DNA of 64,000 bases from Allolobophora icterica. Its lineage: Eukaryota; Annelida; Clitellata; Crassiclitellata; Lumbricidae. The position numbers and the translations under genes were made by a program. The stretch is from the NCBI GenBank assembly GCA_963556255.1, contig OY744610.1, forward strand, positions 10,353,777-10,417,776, in the 5' to 3' direction. The notes below the pieces were generated by a model. That model saw only the letters and a program-made list of their open reading frames with translations, did no database searches and had not been told where the DNA came from. Positions 48,284 to 60,233 of this stretch are shown piece by piece. Every line of letters begins with the position of its first letter. Within the stretch, counting starts at the first letter, position 1.

Positions 48284-48554
48284 TATCTATGAAAAATACA
48301 CGGTAGCCAGGCAACACATCTCTTGTTTCTGCTTCCAGAAATAATATATGCGATATATTTGTTAATTAGCAGTAACTAATTACAATTGCAATTCAACTTA
48401 ATCTCGCAAATATCATATTTTTCCATCTGGTTTATCCAAAGGACAATGACTTTCACGACTGTTTCACTTGAAGCGAACATCTTTATGACAACTGCTTTAT
48501 GAAAGTCATTGGTTTAGATTCACACTCTGATGCGCCCTTAATGTAACCAGATAA

Positions 48555-49170
48555 GCTATTTTGAGATGAAATTACCTGAATTCAGACCCACATAGGCTAC
48601 AATATCCACTGATTTCAGCACAACCAGGATTTGCATCTCAGCAGGTCTTCGTGCCGCTCAAGCAAGCAAGCTGAAGATTTTGAGACGCATTGTTTATAGC
48701 CTACGCAAGAAATTACCCATCATGGGAAAAGCCTCTAAGCTCATGCAATATTGTACTTCCTGGTCAATCAGTAAAACATGACGAATTACATTCAAAGAAC
48801 CAAGGCATCAGTTACTATTTGGATATTATGTTGTGTATTAAGCACAATAAGCTTAATCTTTCCCTAGCGAGGTTAGCCTAAAGTATGGCTATTTTGAGAT
48901 GAAATTACCCGACGTCAGAACCGCATGAGCTACAATATCTACTGGCATCGGCCCAATTATCTGCAGCTCAGCAGGCCTGCGTGCCGCAGACGTAAGCGCT
49001 GAGCAAGTCGAAGTAGATAGTTGAGACGCATTGATAATTATAGCCTACATAAGAAATACCCCATCATGGTAAAAGCCACAAAGCTGATGTTATATTGTGC
49101 TTACTGGTCCACTATTAAAATATGGCGAATTACGTTCTAAGAACCAGAACAATCAGTTACTATTAATTTT
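48555..49170. repeat. Two diverged tandem copies of a 330 bp unit
   Basis: gctattttgagatgaaatta starts copies at 48556 and 48888. Both include aggctacaatat/gagctacaatat, cagcaggtctt/cagcaggcctg, a tagcctac block, cccatcatgg and gaattac-n-aagaacca. Further diverged pieces of the same order appear at 50990-51145, 51840-51960 and 52885-53025, interrupted by SINEs and microsatellites. Confidence 0.75.
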
Positions 49171-49705
49171 GGCTAGATGCCTGTAACGTCCCCTTTAGGC
49201 ATGGGGCTGGATCTTGCCCCCGTTACTTGTAATCAATCCCATTTCGATCACATGCAATGTATGAGTCATTCTCATTGTAGTCATACAATATATATTCAAA
49301 TAATTTGATTCGTTTGAGAGAGTTTTAATATAAAATACTCTATATCAAGTTTATGCTACGCATGCACTCAAAATATGGTAATATTCAACACACAGCCTGA
49401 ACCACAAAATTATGTAACTTTATCTAACCCTACTTGGACCAGCATCTATTATATTAGATCTAAGTTTTATGATTAAAGCTACCTCCCTCAACTTGAAGAT
49501 TTTTCCGGTGAGTTGAACTTGATTCACGTCCTTAATTCGACCACACTTCAGAAATCCATGACAGCCCCCATCTTACGAAGTTCTGTTTCACTGATCACCA
49601 TTGCTGATCGTTCTATTTCAATATGTTTTAGGCAATCGACGTGTAGAACCCGTTTTCCTTCCAGTAGGAATGTTCGTGCACCGTTCGATTCACTATCACT
49701 TCAAA
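49171..49705. other. No gene recognised
   Basis: AT-rich with no open frame showing a family motif. Confidence 0.35.
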
Positions 49706-49712
49706 CCAGTGG

Positions 49713-49790
49713 CGTACCGAAGGGGGGAGGGGGGGGCGAGTCGCCCCGGGCGGCACTTCTGCAGGGGCGCCAAAATAGGGTTGAAGAAAA
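49713..49790 (+). repeat. hAT-type single end (CAGTGGCGTACCGAAGG)
   Basis: Starts cagtggcgtaccgaaggggg with a gggggcgagtcgccccgggc follow-up, a common hAT terminus in animals. The other end was not found; a CT microsatellite follows. Confidence 0.5.
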
Positions 49791-49947
49791 ATTAAAAAAA
49801 TTGAAATTTGGATAAATATGAAAAAGTAGAAGAGAAAGAGAGAAAGAAAAAGAAGGAAAGAAAGAGACAGTCTCGCTCTTTCGCTGCCGTGAGACCATCC
49901 CTATGGAACCCCCTTCCTTGTTATTGTGTGAGACCCTACTTACTAGG

Positions 49948-50174
<227 letters not shown>

Positions 50175-50452
50175 GTTCACAGGGCGGAATTAAACGTTTT
50201 TCTATTTCCGCGAGGCTTACACACTGAGACCGCCTTTGAATAGTTCGCATTGCCATACCAATACTCACCTTTAGCATGAATCAGCGTGGGTTTATTAGAA
50301 ACTGCGTCATGGTTTAGCACGGTAAATTCTCATTGGCCTATTTTTTTAAGGTGTATTGCCTATGCAAATGGGGAGCGGTTGTGAAGAATTTCTGGCGATT
50401 AATTATAGAAGAGAATACCAAAGAGTCGAGGCCATAGTCTATTATACATAGC

Positions 50453-50817
50453 CAGGCCCGCGAGAGGGAGGGGCAAGGGGGTGCAAATGCCCAGGGTCCC
50501 GGCGAATTTTAGGGGCCCGGGCCGGGCCCGCAATCAACTTTATAAACGATTTTGCTGCAGCAAAATCCAGAAAAGTTGCTTTTCGATTAGCATAAATTTA
50601 AAATTAAGAACTGAATCAAATCATAGTTGTATATAAAATATCATTATATACGGTCGTACATGCACTTTTATTATTTCAATTTTTTTTTATTTTTCTATTA
50701 AAGCCTAAAGATAGTTTAGAGACCCGTGACTTGCTCTGCCTAGGGGGCCCGTGACTGCCCTGCCTAGGGCCCGTGACTGCTCTGCCTAGGGGCCCGGAAT
50801 TTCTGTAGGCGGGCCTG
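50453..50817. mobile_element. Non-autonomous hAT element, perfect 8-bp TSD
   Basis: Ends CAGGCCCGC and inverted GCGGGCCTG. Flanks tacatagc on both sides (50445-50452, 50818-50825). The right half has three tandem cccgtgactgctctgcctag units. No coding. Confidence 0.93.
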
Positions 50818-51159
50818 TACATAGCCATAGGGAAACCTCAATTCAATAACAAAGGGACTCGGTTAAATATCTACTCTAGTTCACTGACTTCCACAGACCG
50901 GCAGTCGCGGTTTAATAGTTATATCCTGGTTATTCCCAATCATCGAAATCTTTAATCTTTCCTCTACTTACAGGCTCCAAAGTATATTCCCAGATCGGCT
51001 ATTTATGCGTTAGAACGGCATAGGCTACAATTGATGCACACTGTCATCATCTTAACCAGGATTTTCATCTCAGCTGGCCTAAGACAATTGATTATGAATC
51101 ACAATTATTAATAGCCTACAAAAGAAAGTCCCCGTCAGGGCCGTCATGGTAAAGTCCAT

Positions 51160-51161
<2 letters not shown>

Positions 51162-51192
<31 letters not shown>

Positions 51193-51193
51193 G

Positions 51194-51240
<47 letters not shown>

Positions 51241-51440
51241 TCATCATCATCATCATCATCACCGTCGTCGTCATCATCATCACCATCATCAGTTCCTGAC
51301 GCCGGCCATTTGGCGGCGATAGGTATGAATAAATGTTTTCCATTGCCCCCGGTCATTTATCACGTCCAATTATCTTCTTGGCGTTAGTTCAAGTGATGTT
51401 CTGTCCTAATTTATATTGTCTATCAAGCCTTATGACGTGC
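51162..51440 (+). mobile_element. ATC-SINE family, copy 2 (microsatellite plus body)
   Basis: (ATC)n at 51162-51290, then cctgacgccggccatttggc, ggtatgaataaatgttttcc and caagtgatgttctgtcctaa, in the same order as at 6117-6660. Confidence 0.8.
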
Positions 51441-51506
51441 ACTTATGATCTCCGCCGCGCCCGCACGACCGCGAAATCCCTAGAGCCCGATATGATGACC
51501 CGCAGG

Positions 51507-51708
51507 GGTTTCATCATAAGAATGTTATATGCCTAATCCAAACTTTATTAGTTAAATCTAACCTAATTTCATCTTCACCAACTTAACATCATTTAAATTA
51601 TCTATTGGAAGTTTCATCATAAGAATGTAATATACCTTATCCAAACTTTATTAGTTAAATCTAACCTAATTTCATCTTCACCAACTTATCATTTAACTTA
51701 TCTATTGG
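51507..51708. repeat. Tandem duplication, about 100 bp x 2
   Basis: gtttcatcataagaatgt, then actttattagttaaatctaa and ttcatcttcaccaactta, occur twice (from 51507 and from 51612) with few differences. Confidence 0.85.
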
Positions 51709-52516
51709 TTTTCCTTATTCTGTTTATTGCGCCTCGTTTCGCATGCTTGTGTTTTGTAAGAACATACTTACTTACTTACTTACTAGTTTTCGTCTGTCTT
51801 CGTTTCTCATCACTTCGAATCTTCTATGTAGAATTCGGTCGTTTGGTATATGTAATATTATGCATGATGGTAGCCTATATCAATTGAATATGGCGAATTA
51901 CTTCCAAAGAACAAAGTCAGTTATAGTTTTGCTAGATAGTTTTGTATTAAGTAAAATAATCTAGCTCAAGGATATTATGACTTAAAAATTGGAAGAGTTT
52001 CTTAATATAACGCTGAATAAAGGTCACATGACCTGCACATTAGCTACCATTATTCTCATGTAGGGGCCTACTGTAATTTCTACTACACTATTTTATATCG
52101 ACACTGTTGTGCAGTAGATACCTGTGACTCAAGGAGACACGTCGCTACAGACGAGTCATTAGTTTGTATTTAACAAGAAGGTGTTCAAGTAGGACAATTT
52201 TAATTTTACCATAATTGTTGACGAAAGCAGGATGTCGTAGGATCCTTGAACTTCGACCTTAGATTTCAAACACAGACGAATCTCGCGAAAGTTGCCGAGA
52301 AGTGGAGAAAGACAACTACCTATCAACTAATGCATCTGATTTTTTAAAGTCATCCAACGTTACCTTGAGGAGACCGAAAGAGTGAATTCAGTTCTCTCAG
52401 ATACTTTATCCAACGATGAAGTAGAACCTGAATTTGGAATTTTATGACTGGTCATAAGGATTTATCGGTTATTAAATAAGAAAGCTATTAAGTTATTAGA
52501 TTGAATTACTATTCGT

Positions 52517-52896
52517 CAGAGCCGCATAGGCAGAAGCGTAGCGAACGCCCTCCGTACCCTCCGACCGCAGGGGGCCCCTTTCTGGAAGGGGGCCCCTAAA
52601 AGTGGCAAAAAATAAGCACTGATTAACCAATTTGAGGAGAACAAGGCTCGAAAGAAGAGCTTTGCGTAAATGCGGAAATGGAATACATGTACACTCTAGG
52701 TGTAGGCCTATATATTTATATATAGGCCTACACCTAGAGTGTCTGATGCAAATGTCTGATAAAAAATATATAGTTTGTATACATAATATGAACCCTGTAT
52801 ATTGTGTGTTACCGCATTCCAGTTTCCTCATTGTAAGGGGCCCCGGACGTATATTCGGAGTCGGAGGGGGCCACGTTCTTTGTTGCTACGGCTCTG
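52517..52896. mobile_element. Candidate hAT-like element with CAGAGCCG ends
   Basis: Left CAGAGCCGCATAG, right (inverted) CAGAGCCGTAGC. Inside are gggggcccctttctggaagg and ggggccccggacg blocks like those of the other hAT elements, and a perfect 50-base palindrome (52692-52741). No target duplication seen, so tentative. Confidence 0.5.
52692..52741. repeat. Perfect 50-base palindrome (23 bp stem, TTTA loop)
   Basis: CACTCTAGGTGTAGGCCTAT... and its exact inverted copy separated by four bases. Includes two TAGGCCTA motifs. Confidence 0.95.
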
Positions 52897-53028
52897 CGCA
52901 TAGGCTACAACATAATCATGTTGTTATCGTTGCAACCAGCATTTTTATGTCAACTGGCCTACGCGCAGGAGATGCTTGGAAGCCACAGATAATTTAATAA
53001 AGACTCACAATTAATAACTTACATCATT

Positions 53029-53160
53029 ATCATCCTCATCCTCTTCCTCATCATCATTAATCCCTGACGCCGGCGATTTGTCGGCGATAGTTACGAATGA
53101 AGGTTTTCCATTTTGCTCGCTCATTAGTTCATGTGATGTCATGTCATCAAGATCGTTGCT
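53029..53160 (+). mobile_element. ATC-SINE family, copy 3 (short, diverged)
   Basis: A short CATCATTATCATCC run, then ccctgacgccggcgatttgt, gttacgaatgaaggttttcc and gttcatgtgatgtcatg. Confidence 0.7.
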
Positions 53161-54500
53161 TGAAACCAAAGACTTAAGCACAGTGCAAAAAGGGTGGTGT
53201 TGGCTGTTACCATCACCACAACACAAAGTTACGCCTATGGTAATAATATTGTACTCTGCCTCGCCCTCTGATCTTCCCGCCGACAACGTACTCTTCGTTA
53301 AAGCTAAGCACAGTGCACCATAGTATTTACGAGAGCTGCGTCGTGTCAGATGGGTTGTCCAGCAATGTGATAAGAAAACCCGAGTCCGAAGGGAAAGCAC
53401 ACAAATGTCAGTTTAGGCGGAAATTCTATCCTAAAGTTTTCTGAACAGTTTTCCATTAGCTACCTGTGCGATTTCGGATTTACTTCCACGACCAAAAAAA
53501 TGAGGACGACTCTTGCTTCAAAGTTGTTTGTTGAGGACGAATTATTATTATTATTGGTTTGTCTCTCTACGATTCGTCCGAGAATTAAACTATTAAGCCA
53601 AAGCCATCAGGCACAATTTTTACTCAAAACTTGATGAAAATTACTTGTAAAACACTATTTCAGAATATTTTAATATTCTATCCATATGTCTGAAATAGTT
53701 GCTAGAGAAATACAATACAGATGCTGTTGTTCACTAACATTGTTTTTGTGCAGTACAATTCAGTGCTACAGTAGGCCCTATGTATTTGTAATGCGATATT
53801 ATAGCCTGCACCAGAAGTACAAATAACTTATATTCAAAGTTAAAAATTCTAAGCATCACCCAAACATTGCAAGCTATAATAAAACTTATTTCTTGCAATA
53901 TTGGACGAGTGATATGCGCTGGGTTCCGTGAGCCAAAAAGTGCTTTGTCTAAGGTTCCGTCACTCGAAAAGGTTGAAATGTAATCTTACTGCGTTTGTCG
54001 GTTGAATTAATAAAGAAAAAGATTATTTATTATTATTATTATTAAAACCACTGGTCAGGAGAATAAGAATTGATTTTAAGTATTGTGGCTGGCCAGAGTT
54101 CAAAGTTTTATAAGCCTACACTACTAGTGGATTTGCCTGTCATTATGACGGGAGGGAGGGAGGGAGGGAGGGAGGATGACAGATGATCTGCACGCACTCT
54201 ATACACGACGAGTGCAAGCTTGAAGCGGACACGCTCAGACAGGAAGCCAGTGTAGAGAACGAAGAGCAGGTGTGCTATGGTCTCGGTACGAGAGTCCTAG
54301 ACAAAGTCTTACAGCATGATGCAGTACTCTGGTTAGAGGAAGCACTGTGCATTCAGGGAGACCGTATAGAGTTGCAGCAGTCAAGTCGCGTCAGAATAAG
54401 TCCGTGTAACTATGCAGATCCAGGACGATTTGGACACAGATATAAAGTAGGCCTATAATGAAAATTAATATTCAGGAGGTTTCTTATGATCTGCTTTAGA
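53161..54500. other. Unassigned, with repeat debris
   Basis: Contains a gggttccgtgag...ggttccgtcactcgaaaagg block at about 53925-53975 reminiscent of a hAT 3' region, a TTATT run at 54027-54043, and (GGGA)n at about 54149-54174. The plus frame at 54183-54458 has no domain and I do not call it. Confidence 0.4.
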
Positions 54501-54868
54501 AATTTGCTATAATATATAGTTTTTCTACGTATCGTCTATACCCGATATCGTTATAGTCATCTTCTGATTTTAGCTCTTGGTGTTCTATAATTGGATATTC
54601 GGCTGTTGTACGGTTGTACCACGTTCAGTTATATCAACATTAATCGTTGTTGTCCAGTGTTCATAGTTTGATCCATCGGTGGGAAGATCATCGAGAGGAT
54701 CGTATTGCAGAGTTTTAGAATTGTCTCTAGGTATTGGTTTAAATCATTGATGACGTCATAGTTATTTGCTGATGGTGGCGCTTGGTATTCAATGTTTGGA
54801 TATCCGGCTAAGGTACTACATTTCAGCCATATCAATGTTAGTCGTTGTTGTCAACTCTTCCGTCGTCG
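54500..54868 (-). other. Tandem Tyr-rich segments downstream of the receptor tail
   Basis: Two to three diverged repeats of the tail exon sequence (ccaatacctagagacaatt; tggacaacaacgattaatgt / ttgacaacaacgactaacat). In varying frames they read PRDNSKTLQYDPLDDLPTDG, GYPNIEYQAPPSANNYDVIN and EYPIIEHQELKSEDDYNDIG. Each is rich in Tyr-x-x-hydrophobic motifs. No single frame stays open, so these may be further alternative tail exons or decayed copies. Confidence 0.4.
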
Positions 54869-54963
54869 TTAGTAGCCAGCAGTATTCGCATTGTCTCTAG
54901 GAATTGGGATTATTTCAGCATATTTCATTTCCCGTGCTGTGCACTGTGTAAGCCCTTGATCAT
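54869..54963 (-). CDS. Probable cytoplasmic tail exon of the compact receptor
   Basis: Following a ttttgtagtag acceptor, phase 1 reading gives DQGLTQCTAREMKYAEIIPI and ends PRDNANTAGY plus TAA. MKYAEI fits the [SIVL]-x-Y-x-x-[IVL]-like tyrosine signalling motif loosely. The phase does not match the TM exon donor at 55390 (phase 0), so either another small exon intervenes or the TM exon uses another donor. Tentative. Confidence 0.4.
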
Positions 54964-55389
54964 CTACTACAAAAATTAAATTAAGCAAAATAGGTACAAC
55001 AATTTTTAGTATCTACAAAGATTATATTTTCAGTTGTATGCATTATAGTAGGCCTGTCTAATTATTTTTACTTCATTCACTGGCGCGACATTTGTCGGTA
55101 AAATATAAAGAAGTATTTTATTAATGGATTTGAGATTAATAAACTTTCTTTTCAGCAAACATAACGATAGCCTTACAGCAGTTTAATGAACGAATTAAAC
55201 AAAGTTTTATATTTAAAGAAATTATATGTTCTATGTTTAATGAGTAATAGGAGCCTGTGTAGTGTGTAGGAGTAGGCCTACTATCAGATGGACCAACTGG
55301 ATTTTTACAGTAATACTTTTGAATAAAGGAATCATTCATCATAAGACGTGAATACCATACCTGATGAAATATTGCTATACTTGAAATAC

Positions 55390-55502
55390 CTGGCTTATTT
55401 CTTCTCTGCATAGCATAGCGAAGAGAATTCCACCAGTGACCAATAGTCCACGGATTCCAATGCCAACGCCAATTCCGATCTTACCTCCATCTGAAATTCC
55501 AT
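55390..55502 (-). CDS. Transmembrane exon of the compact receptor
   Basis: Acceptor gctttctacag, phase 1. It encodes DGISDGGKIGIGVGIGIRGL followed by LVTGGILFAMLC and a charged REE. This is a Gly-rich single-pass TM helix with an Arg in its middle, followed by a cytosolic stop-transfer. A basic residue inside the TM is a feature of immune receptors that pair with acidic adaptors (known for vertebrate activating receptors; inferred here). Donor AGCCAG|GTATTT, phase 0; an internal GGAG|GTAAGA could act as an alternative. Phase matches the mucin-like exons upstream. Confidence 0.65.
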
Positions 55503-56512
55503 CTGTAGAAAGCAATTTAATGATATCAGTAAGTAGACAATTTCCTTGCTGGTGTAGGCCTATAATTGGTAGAAAATGAAGGATGTAAATTCACAGAGTA
55601 GCAAACAAAAGCGGAAAAATGTTAAAATACAGACAGATAAAAAAGACAGTTACAGCAGCCATTGTCAAGCCTCATTCAGAAATGTTCTAAGATGCACTTA
55701 TGCCCAAGTTACCCTAACAGGAGTTTATTGACACATGCTAGAAGGCCATGCTTAAAATATCATTATTTCACTTCAAAGACGTCAAGCAGCTAAAGAAAGA
55801 ATTCAACCAAAACAGGTCAATGACTGTCTTCGGAAATCTCACAGCGAAGATTACCTACAAAGTAGGCCCCTATATTCAAGTTTCTGAAAAACCTAAATTA
55901 GAGATAGGGGCTAGTCATACTGTGAGAGTCAACTGAGCCTTAACAGAGACTCAAGTCAGGTATGCACTAAAAGGCCATGCACCAAATAAACCTGATCGTG
56001 ACAAAGGCAGATGTACGCTAACAATCTGCCTGCTCTCCTCACACCGAGCAAGATGAAAAGATTCGAACTCGCAATTGTTGGCTGAGACAATTTATCCATG
56101 GAACCAGAAATTTCTTAACTTTTTGCTTTTGTGCCATACACGCCGGGCGCACAAAAGAACACTTGCAAGATTGTAGTATATCTACCATAAACGCAAGTTT
56201 TAATTTTGATCTTAACTTTTTACTTTTATAGCGCTGTAATCTCAATGCCAAGACATCAATCGATTGTCGTTTCAAGTGAAATCGCATTCAAAGTGGACAC
56301 ACAAAAGATCAGAAAATCAGAAGCCATGGACACAAGGGTCATACAATGTGAAATAGCGAATTCCGTGCAGACCCTCATTCGATTAAATACAACTCCAAAT
56401 GCAGCGATTCATAAAGCAACCGAGAACTACTTTCTAATCAGTTCTACTTAAATGGTTACGTAGCAATTTGCTGCGATTGGCTGCAGTTCTACATCCATGG
56501 TTAGTTGCATAC

Positions 56513-56614
56513 CTGTCGTCGAAGGCGTCGTAGTTATAGGTGCTGACGACCAAGTGGTAGAATTTGGTGGTAGAATTGTAGGTATTGTTGCTGGCTTTAA
56601 CGTAGTAGTCATTG
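56513..56614 (-). CDS. Mucin-like stalk exon, second copy
   Basis: A phase 1-1 exon of 34 codons (donor ACAG|GTATGC). The frame reads MTTTLKPATIPTILPPNSTT and ends with SAPITTTPSTT, a Thr/Pro/Ser-rich O-glycosylation stalk. The more obvious frame (Asn/Tyr-rich) is longer but does not fit the splice phases. It follows the homologous exon at 57240-57347 and joins the TM exon at 55502 in phase. Confidence 0.65.
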
Positions 56615-56735
56615 CTTAGTCGCATATAAATTAGAAACGTAAGAAAATTCTCAAAGACCAAAATTAATCGCGTAGAATATCTCCAACTATCTTCACGCGG
56701 TGGCTTATCAAAGCTGATTGTTAAATTATTCAAAC

Positions 56736-56841
56736 AATATATATATATATGACCTTATATATATATCTATGACCTTATATATATATATATATATATCTAT
56801 ATATATATATATATCTATATATATATCTATATATATATATC
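56736..56841. repeat. (AT)n microsatellite with gaccttatatat units
   Basis: Alternating AT with tct and gacc interruptions. Confidence 0.95.
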
Positions 56842-57239
56842 TACCGATTATTTAACATAGCCAAAATCAAAATCCCCAAACATAAGCATTTTAACCTGTG
56901 TTAATGCGCATGAGTCAGAAGATCATTGTGTTACTGGGTTAACTGAGTGTAGCACTATGACATTTATAAGTAACACGAAACCCAAGAGTGACGTCATTGC
57001 GCTGAAATTCCGGCATTCAGCATTTTCATTGTCAGATGGAAATTGAATAAAGAAATAAAGGATTTGAAATAGGATTCGCATCTAGCAATCATTGTTACAA
57101 GAAGGGATTCTGTTAGGCATAATATTTTGTCAGAGTAGCCTTGCTTTTATTAATGTTAGGCGACTCTGTTCTACTTAAATGGAAACGTAACAATTTGTAG
57201 CAACTGGTTGCAGTTCTGCTGCCACGATTAGTTGCATAC

Positions 57240-57347
57240 CTGTCGTCGAAGTCGTCATAGTTGTAGGTGTTGACGACCAAGTGGTAGAATTTGGTGGTAG
57301 AGTTGTAGGTATTGTTGTTGGTTTTAACGTACGTGTGGTAGTCATTG
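57240..57347 (-). CDS. Mucin-like stalk exon, first copy
   Basis: A phase 1-1 exon of 36 codons reading MTTTRTLKPTTIPTTLPPNS, then TTWSSTPTTMTTSTT; over 40% Thr. Acceptor ...atgcaacgaag, donor ACAG|GTATGC. It joins the cadherin-like exon (59083) upstream and its duplicate (56614) downstream, all in phase 1. Extracellular linker role inferred. Confidence 0.65.
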
Positions 57348-57690
57348 CTTCGTTGCATATAAATTAGAAACGTAAGAAAAATTCTCAAAGACCAAAATAA
57401 AAAGCCTAGAATAGCTCCAACTACATTCAGGCGGTAGCTTATCAATGCTGATTCATAAATTATTCAAACTATATCTCTACCGATTATTCAACACGGTTAA
57501 AAACCAAGTCCCCAAACATAAGCATAAACTGTGCCAATGCGCCTGATGCAGAAGTTCATTTAATATTCAGCGTATTTGGCTAACTGAGTGCAGCACCATG
57601 AAATTTAAGTGCCGTTATTTGCCATGAAATTCCAGCATTCAGCATTTTCATAGTCACATGGAAATTGAGAAAACAAATAAAAATTTCGAA

Positions 57691-57838
57691 GATGTATGTA
57701 TGTATGTATGTATGTATGTATGTATGTATGTATGTATGTATGTATGTATGTATGTATGTATGTATGTATGTATGTATGTATGTATGTATGTATGCATGTA
57801 TGTATGTATGTATGTATGTATGTATGTATGTATGTATT
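57691..57838. repeat. (GTAT)n tetranucleotide microsatellite
   Basis: About 37 nearly perfect GTAT units. Met-Tyr-Val-Cys frames are artefacts. Confidence 0.97.
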
Positions 57839-57954
57839 ATGCGTGTGTGTGCAAGTCCTTACAAAGCAGTATGTGAAGTTGCATTCACGCATAATAGAGG
57901 ACGCCACAACACCATGCCACGAGCATATAGATGACACTTGATCTACGTTAAGGG

Positions 57955-58262
57955 GTGCTGGATAGTATAGTGGTTAGAGTGCTAGACTGTCAACCGAGAG
58001 GTGGGGGGTTTAAATCCCTGCCAGATAAGAAATTTCGTTCAAGATTTCTGCTTCACCTGCATCAATATCATCATTTTCATCAGTTCAGAACAATAGAAAT
58101 TTGTCGTCGATCGGTGCGATAAATGCTCATAGTTGTTAAGACGAGTGCTCATCTCAATGTTAGGTCAAGTCTTGTTATGTCTTCATTTATATTGTCTATC
58201 CAGTCCTGGTCTCTCTTTGTTTCTCTTTGCTTCGAACCCTGCACGCCCATTGTCCAAAATGT
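57955..58262 (+). mobile_element. ATC-SINE family, copy 4, with tRNA-Asp-like head
   Basis: The head has an A-box-like TAGTATAGTGGTTAGAG, an anticodon loop CTGTCAA (GTC, Asp) and a B-box-like GGTTTAAATCC. Acceptor pairing is poor, so it is not a working tRNA. After it come atcaatatcatcattttcat (the eroded ATC tract) and a body matching the 6417 and 51291 copies (gataaatgctcat; tcttgttatgtcttcattta). This copy shows the family is tRNA-derived. Confidence 0.75.
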
Positions 58263-58548
58263 GGCTTCCAAGCATTTGCAAATCAAACTTTATCAGACTG
58301 CTTTCTAGAAATCACCTGCAGTTGCAATCCCTGCGATTGTGCGCGCGATAGATTTTAATAATAATAGTAATATCAATAATGAACCTAATAATAAAAATAA
58401 TGACAAAATAATAATAACTAATTATAATAAACAAATTTATAGCAGCTGTAGCAATGGTAGCAATGGTATTGGCAGTTAAAGAACTAATGGTATAGTAGTA
58501 GTGGTAGTATTAGTACTTGAAGTGACGGCGGCATTGTTATCGTTATCA

Positions 58549-58669
<121 letters not shown>

Positions 58670-58832
58670 TATTACTACTACTAATATTATTATTATTATT
58701 ATTACTACTACTACAACTACTACTACTATTATTAGTAGTATTTTTATTATTAGTGGTGGTTGTGGTAATAGTATTACCAGAAGTATTGGCAATATTATTT
58801 TTATTAGTATTGCTATCATTATTATAATTAGC

Positions 58833-58965
<133 letters not shown>

Positions 58966-59082
58966 TTTGTTGTTGTTGTTGTTAGGGCAGTAGTAACGAA
59001 ACATGCATATATATTATTTTATGTATCTGTATGATTATGTCTATTTTATGGTGTTCATAATGTCATGTGTTCATGCACGCAC

Positions 59083-59355
59083 CTTCCGTGACAGAGAATC
59101 CAATACCCCGGCAGATGCCATTCTGATTGGAGTCGAAGGAAGGTCCATTGTCATCGATGGGTTCAATGCAGATGACCACCTGTTTGGTGGCGCCCGTGTA
59201 AGCCTTGTTTCCGTTACTTCTCGTGACGGTGATGTTGAGCGTGACCATGTTCGTGCAGACCCACAGCAGTCTCACATTCGTCGTTATGTTTCCAGAGATG
59301 GGATCGATTTTGAATGGCGCCTTTCCACCGTAGCAAGCCTTTGGTTCGTTATCAT
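59083..59355 (-). CDS. Cadherin-like extracellular exon of the compact receptor
   Basis: A phase 1-1 exon of 91 codons (acceptor gaaattcgcag, donor GAAG|GTGCGTG). It shows APFKIDPISGNITTN, the F-x-I-D-x-x-[ST]-G-x-I-x-[TV] strand of a cadherin repeat, then VTLNITVTRSNG and QVVICIEPIDDNGPSFDS, the [VI]-x-I-x-[IV]-x-D-x-N-x-P-x-F calcium-site end of a repeat (DDNGPSF). Four Cys are unusual for a cadherin repeat. The first strands of the domain are absent, so the domain looks truncated. It joins the signal peptide exon (60234) in phase. Confidence 0.8.
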
Positions 59356-59631
59356 CTGCGAATTTCGTTACAGAACGTAACAGGAAACTTTATTACACGT
59401 GCACTTCGTTTGTCTCTTGTTGGAAGATATGTAGGCACAGGAGAAGACGAAGAATAAGAGAGAAATAGAAACAGAGACAGATTGAGATAGAGGCAGACAG
59501 TGAAACGACAGAGACAGAGATATAAATATAATAGACTTAAAGATAGATATTTAAATTGATATAGAAATAAAGATAGAGATAAAAAAAATGGAGATAGTTA
59601 TGTTAAGATATAAAGATAGAGAGAGATAAAG

Positions 59632-59803
<172 letters not shown>

Positions 59804-60233
59804 AGCTTAAGATAGAGATAGAGATATAGATAGAGGTTGAGAGAAGTAGTGATAGGTATACAGATGCAGACAAAAACAGAGAAAGATTTAGAGACAGATA
59901 CAGAGACAGAGATGATGAGACAAAGACATGAATAGCGATAAACATGAAGATTATGACAGAAACAGAGTTTCAGAGACACAGGCAGATAACACTGGAACTG
60001 AAAAATACGAGATATCATAAGTGCGGCTGTCGTTGAAACTGTATGATCTTTGGCAGAAGTATGACTGCCTACTGGTTATGGTATATATCATGTCAGTGTC
60101 GTTTGGCGGTTTGTCTAGAGAGCATGCTTGGATCGTGGTAACATAGGAATCCGGATCCTCCTTCTCTTTGATACTCGCAGTAAGGGTAGAATCCAGCTGC
60201 GGATAACAAAAGATGTGAAAGCTCGAGCATTAC

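Larger units (their letters stand above)
56440..57660. repeat. Tandem duplication of about 620-700 bp containing one exon each
   Basis: 56440-57055 and 57150-57660 share the order ctacttaaatgg, gttgcatacctgtcgtcgaa, gaccaagtggtagaatttgg, catataaattagaaacgtaa and, further on, ccaaacataagcat and cattcagcattttcatagtc-like blocks. The first copy also gained an (AT)n microsatellite (56736-56841). The duplication doubles the mucin-like exon of the receptor. Confidence 0.88.

Noticed and set aside
54183..54458. 91-codon plus-strand frame
   Set aside because: No recognisable domain; adjacent GGGA repeat and LINE/hAT-like debris.
56434..57445. Asn/Tyr-rich frames across the duplicated exons
   Set aside because: They are longer than the Thr/Pro frame but do not agree with splice phase 1 of the neighbouring exons; the mucin-like frame does.
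57957..58029. Functional tRNA-Asp gene
   Set aside because: The anticodon loop and box-like sequences are present, but the acceptor stem does not pair, the anticodon stem has mismatches, and the sequence continues into a repeat body shared by other copies. Better explained as a SINE head.
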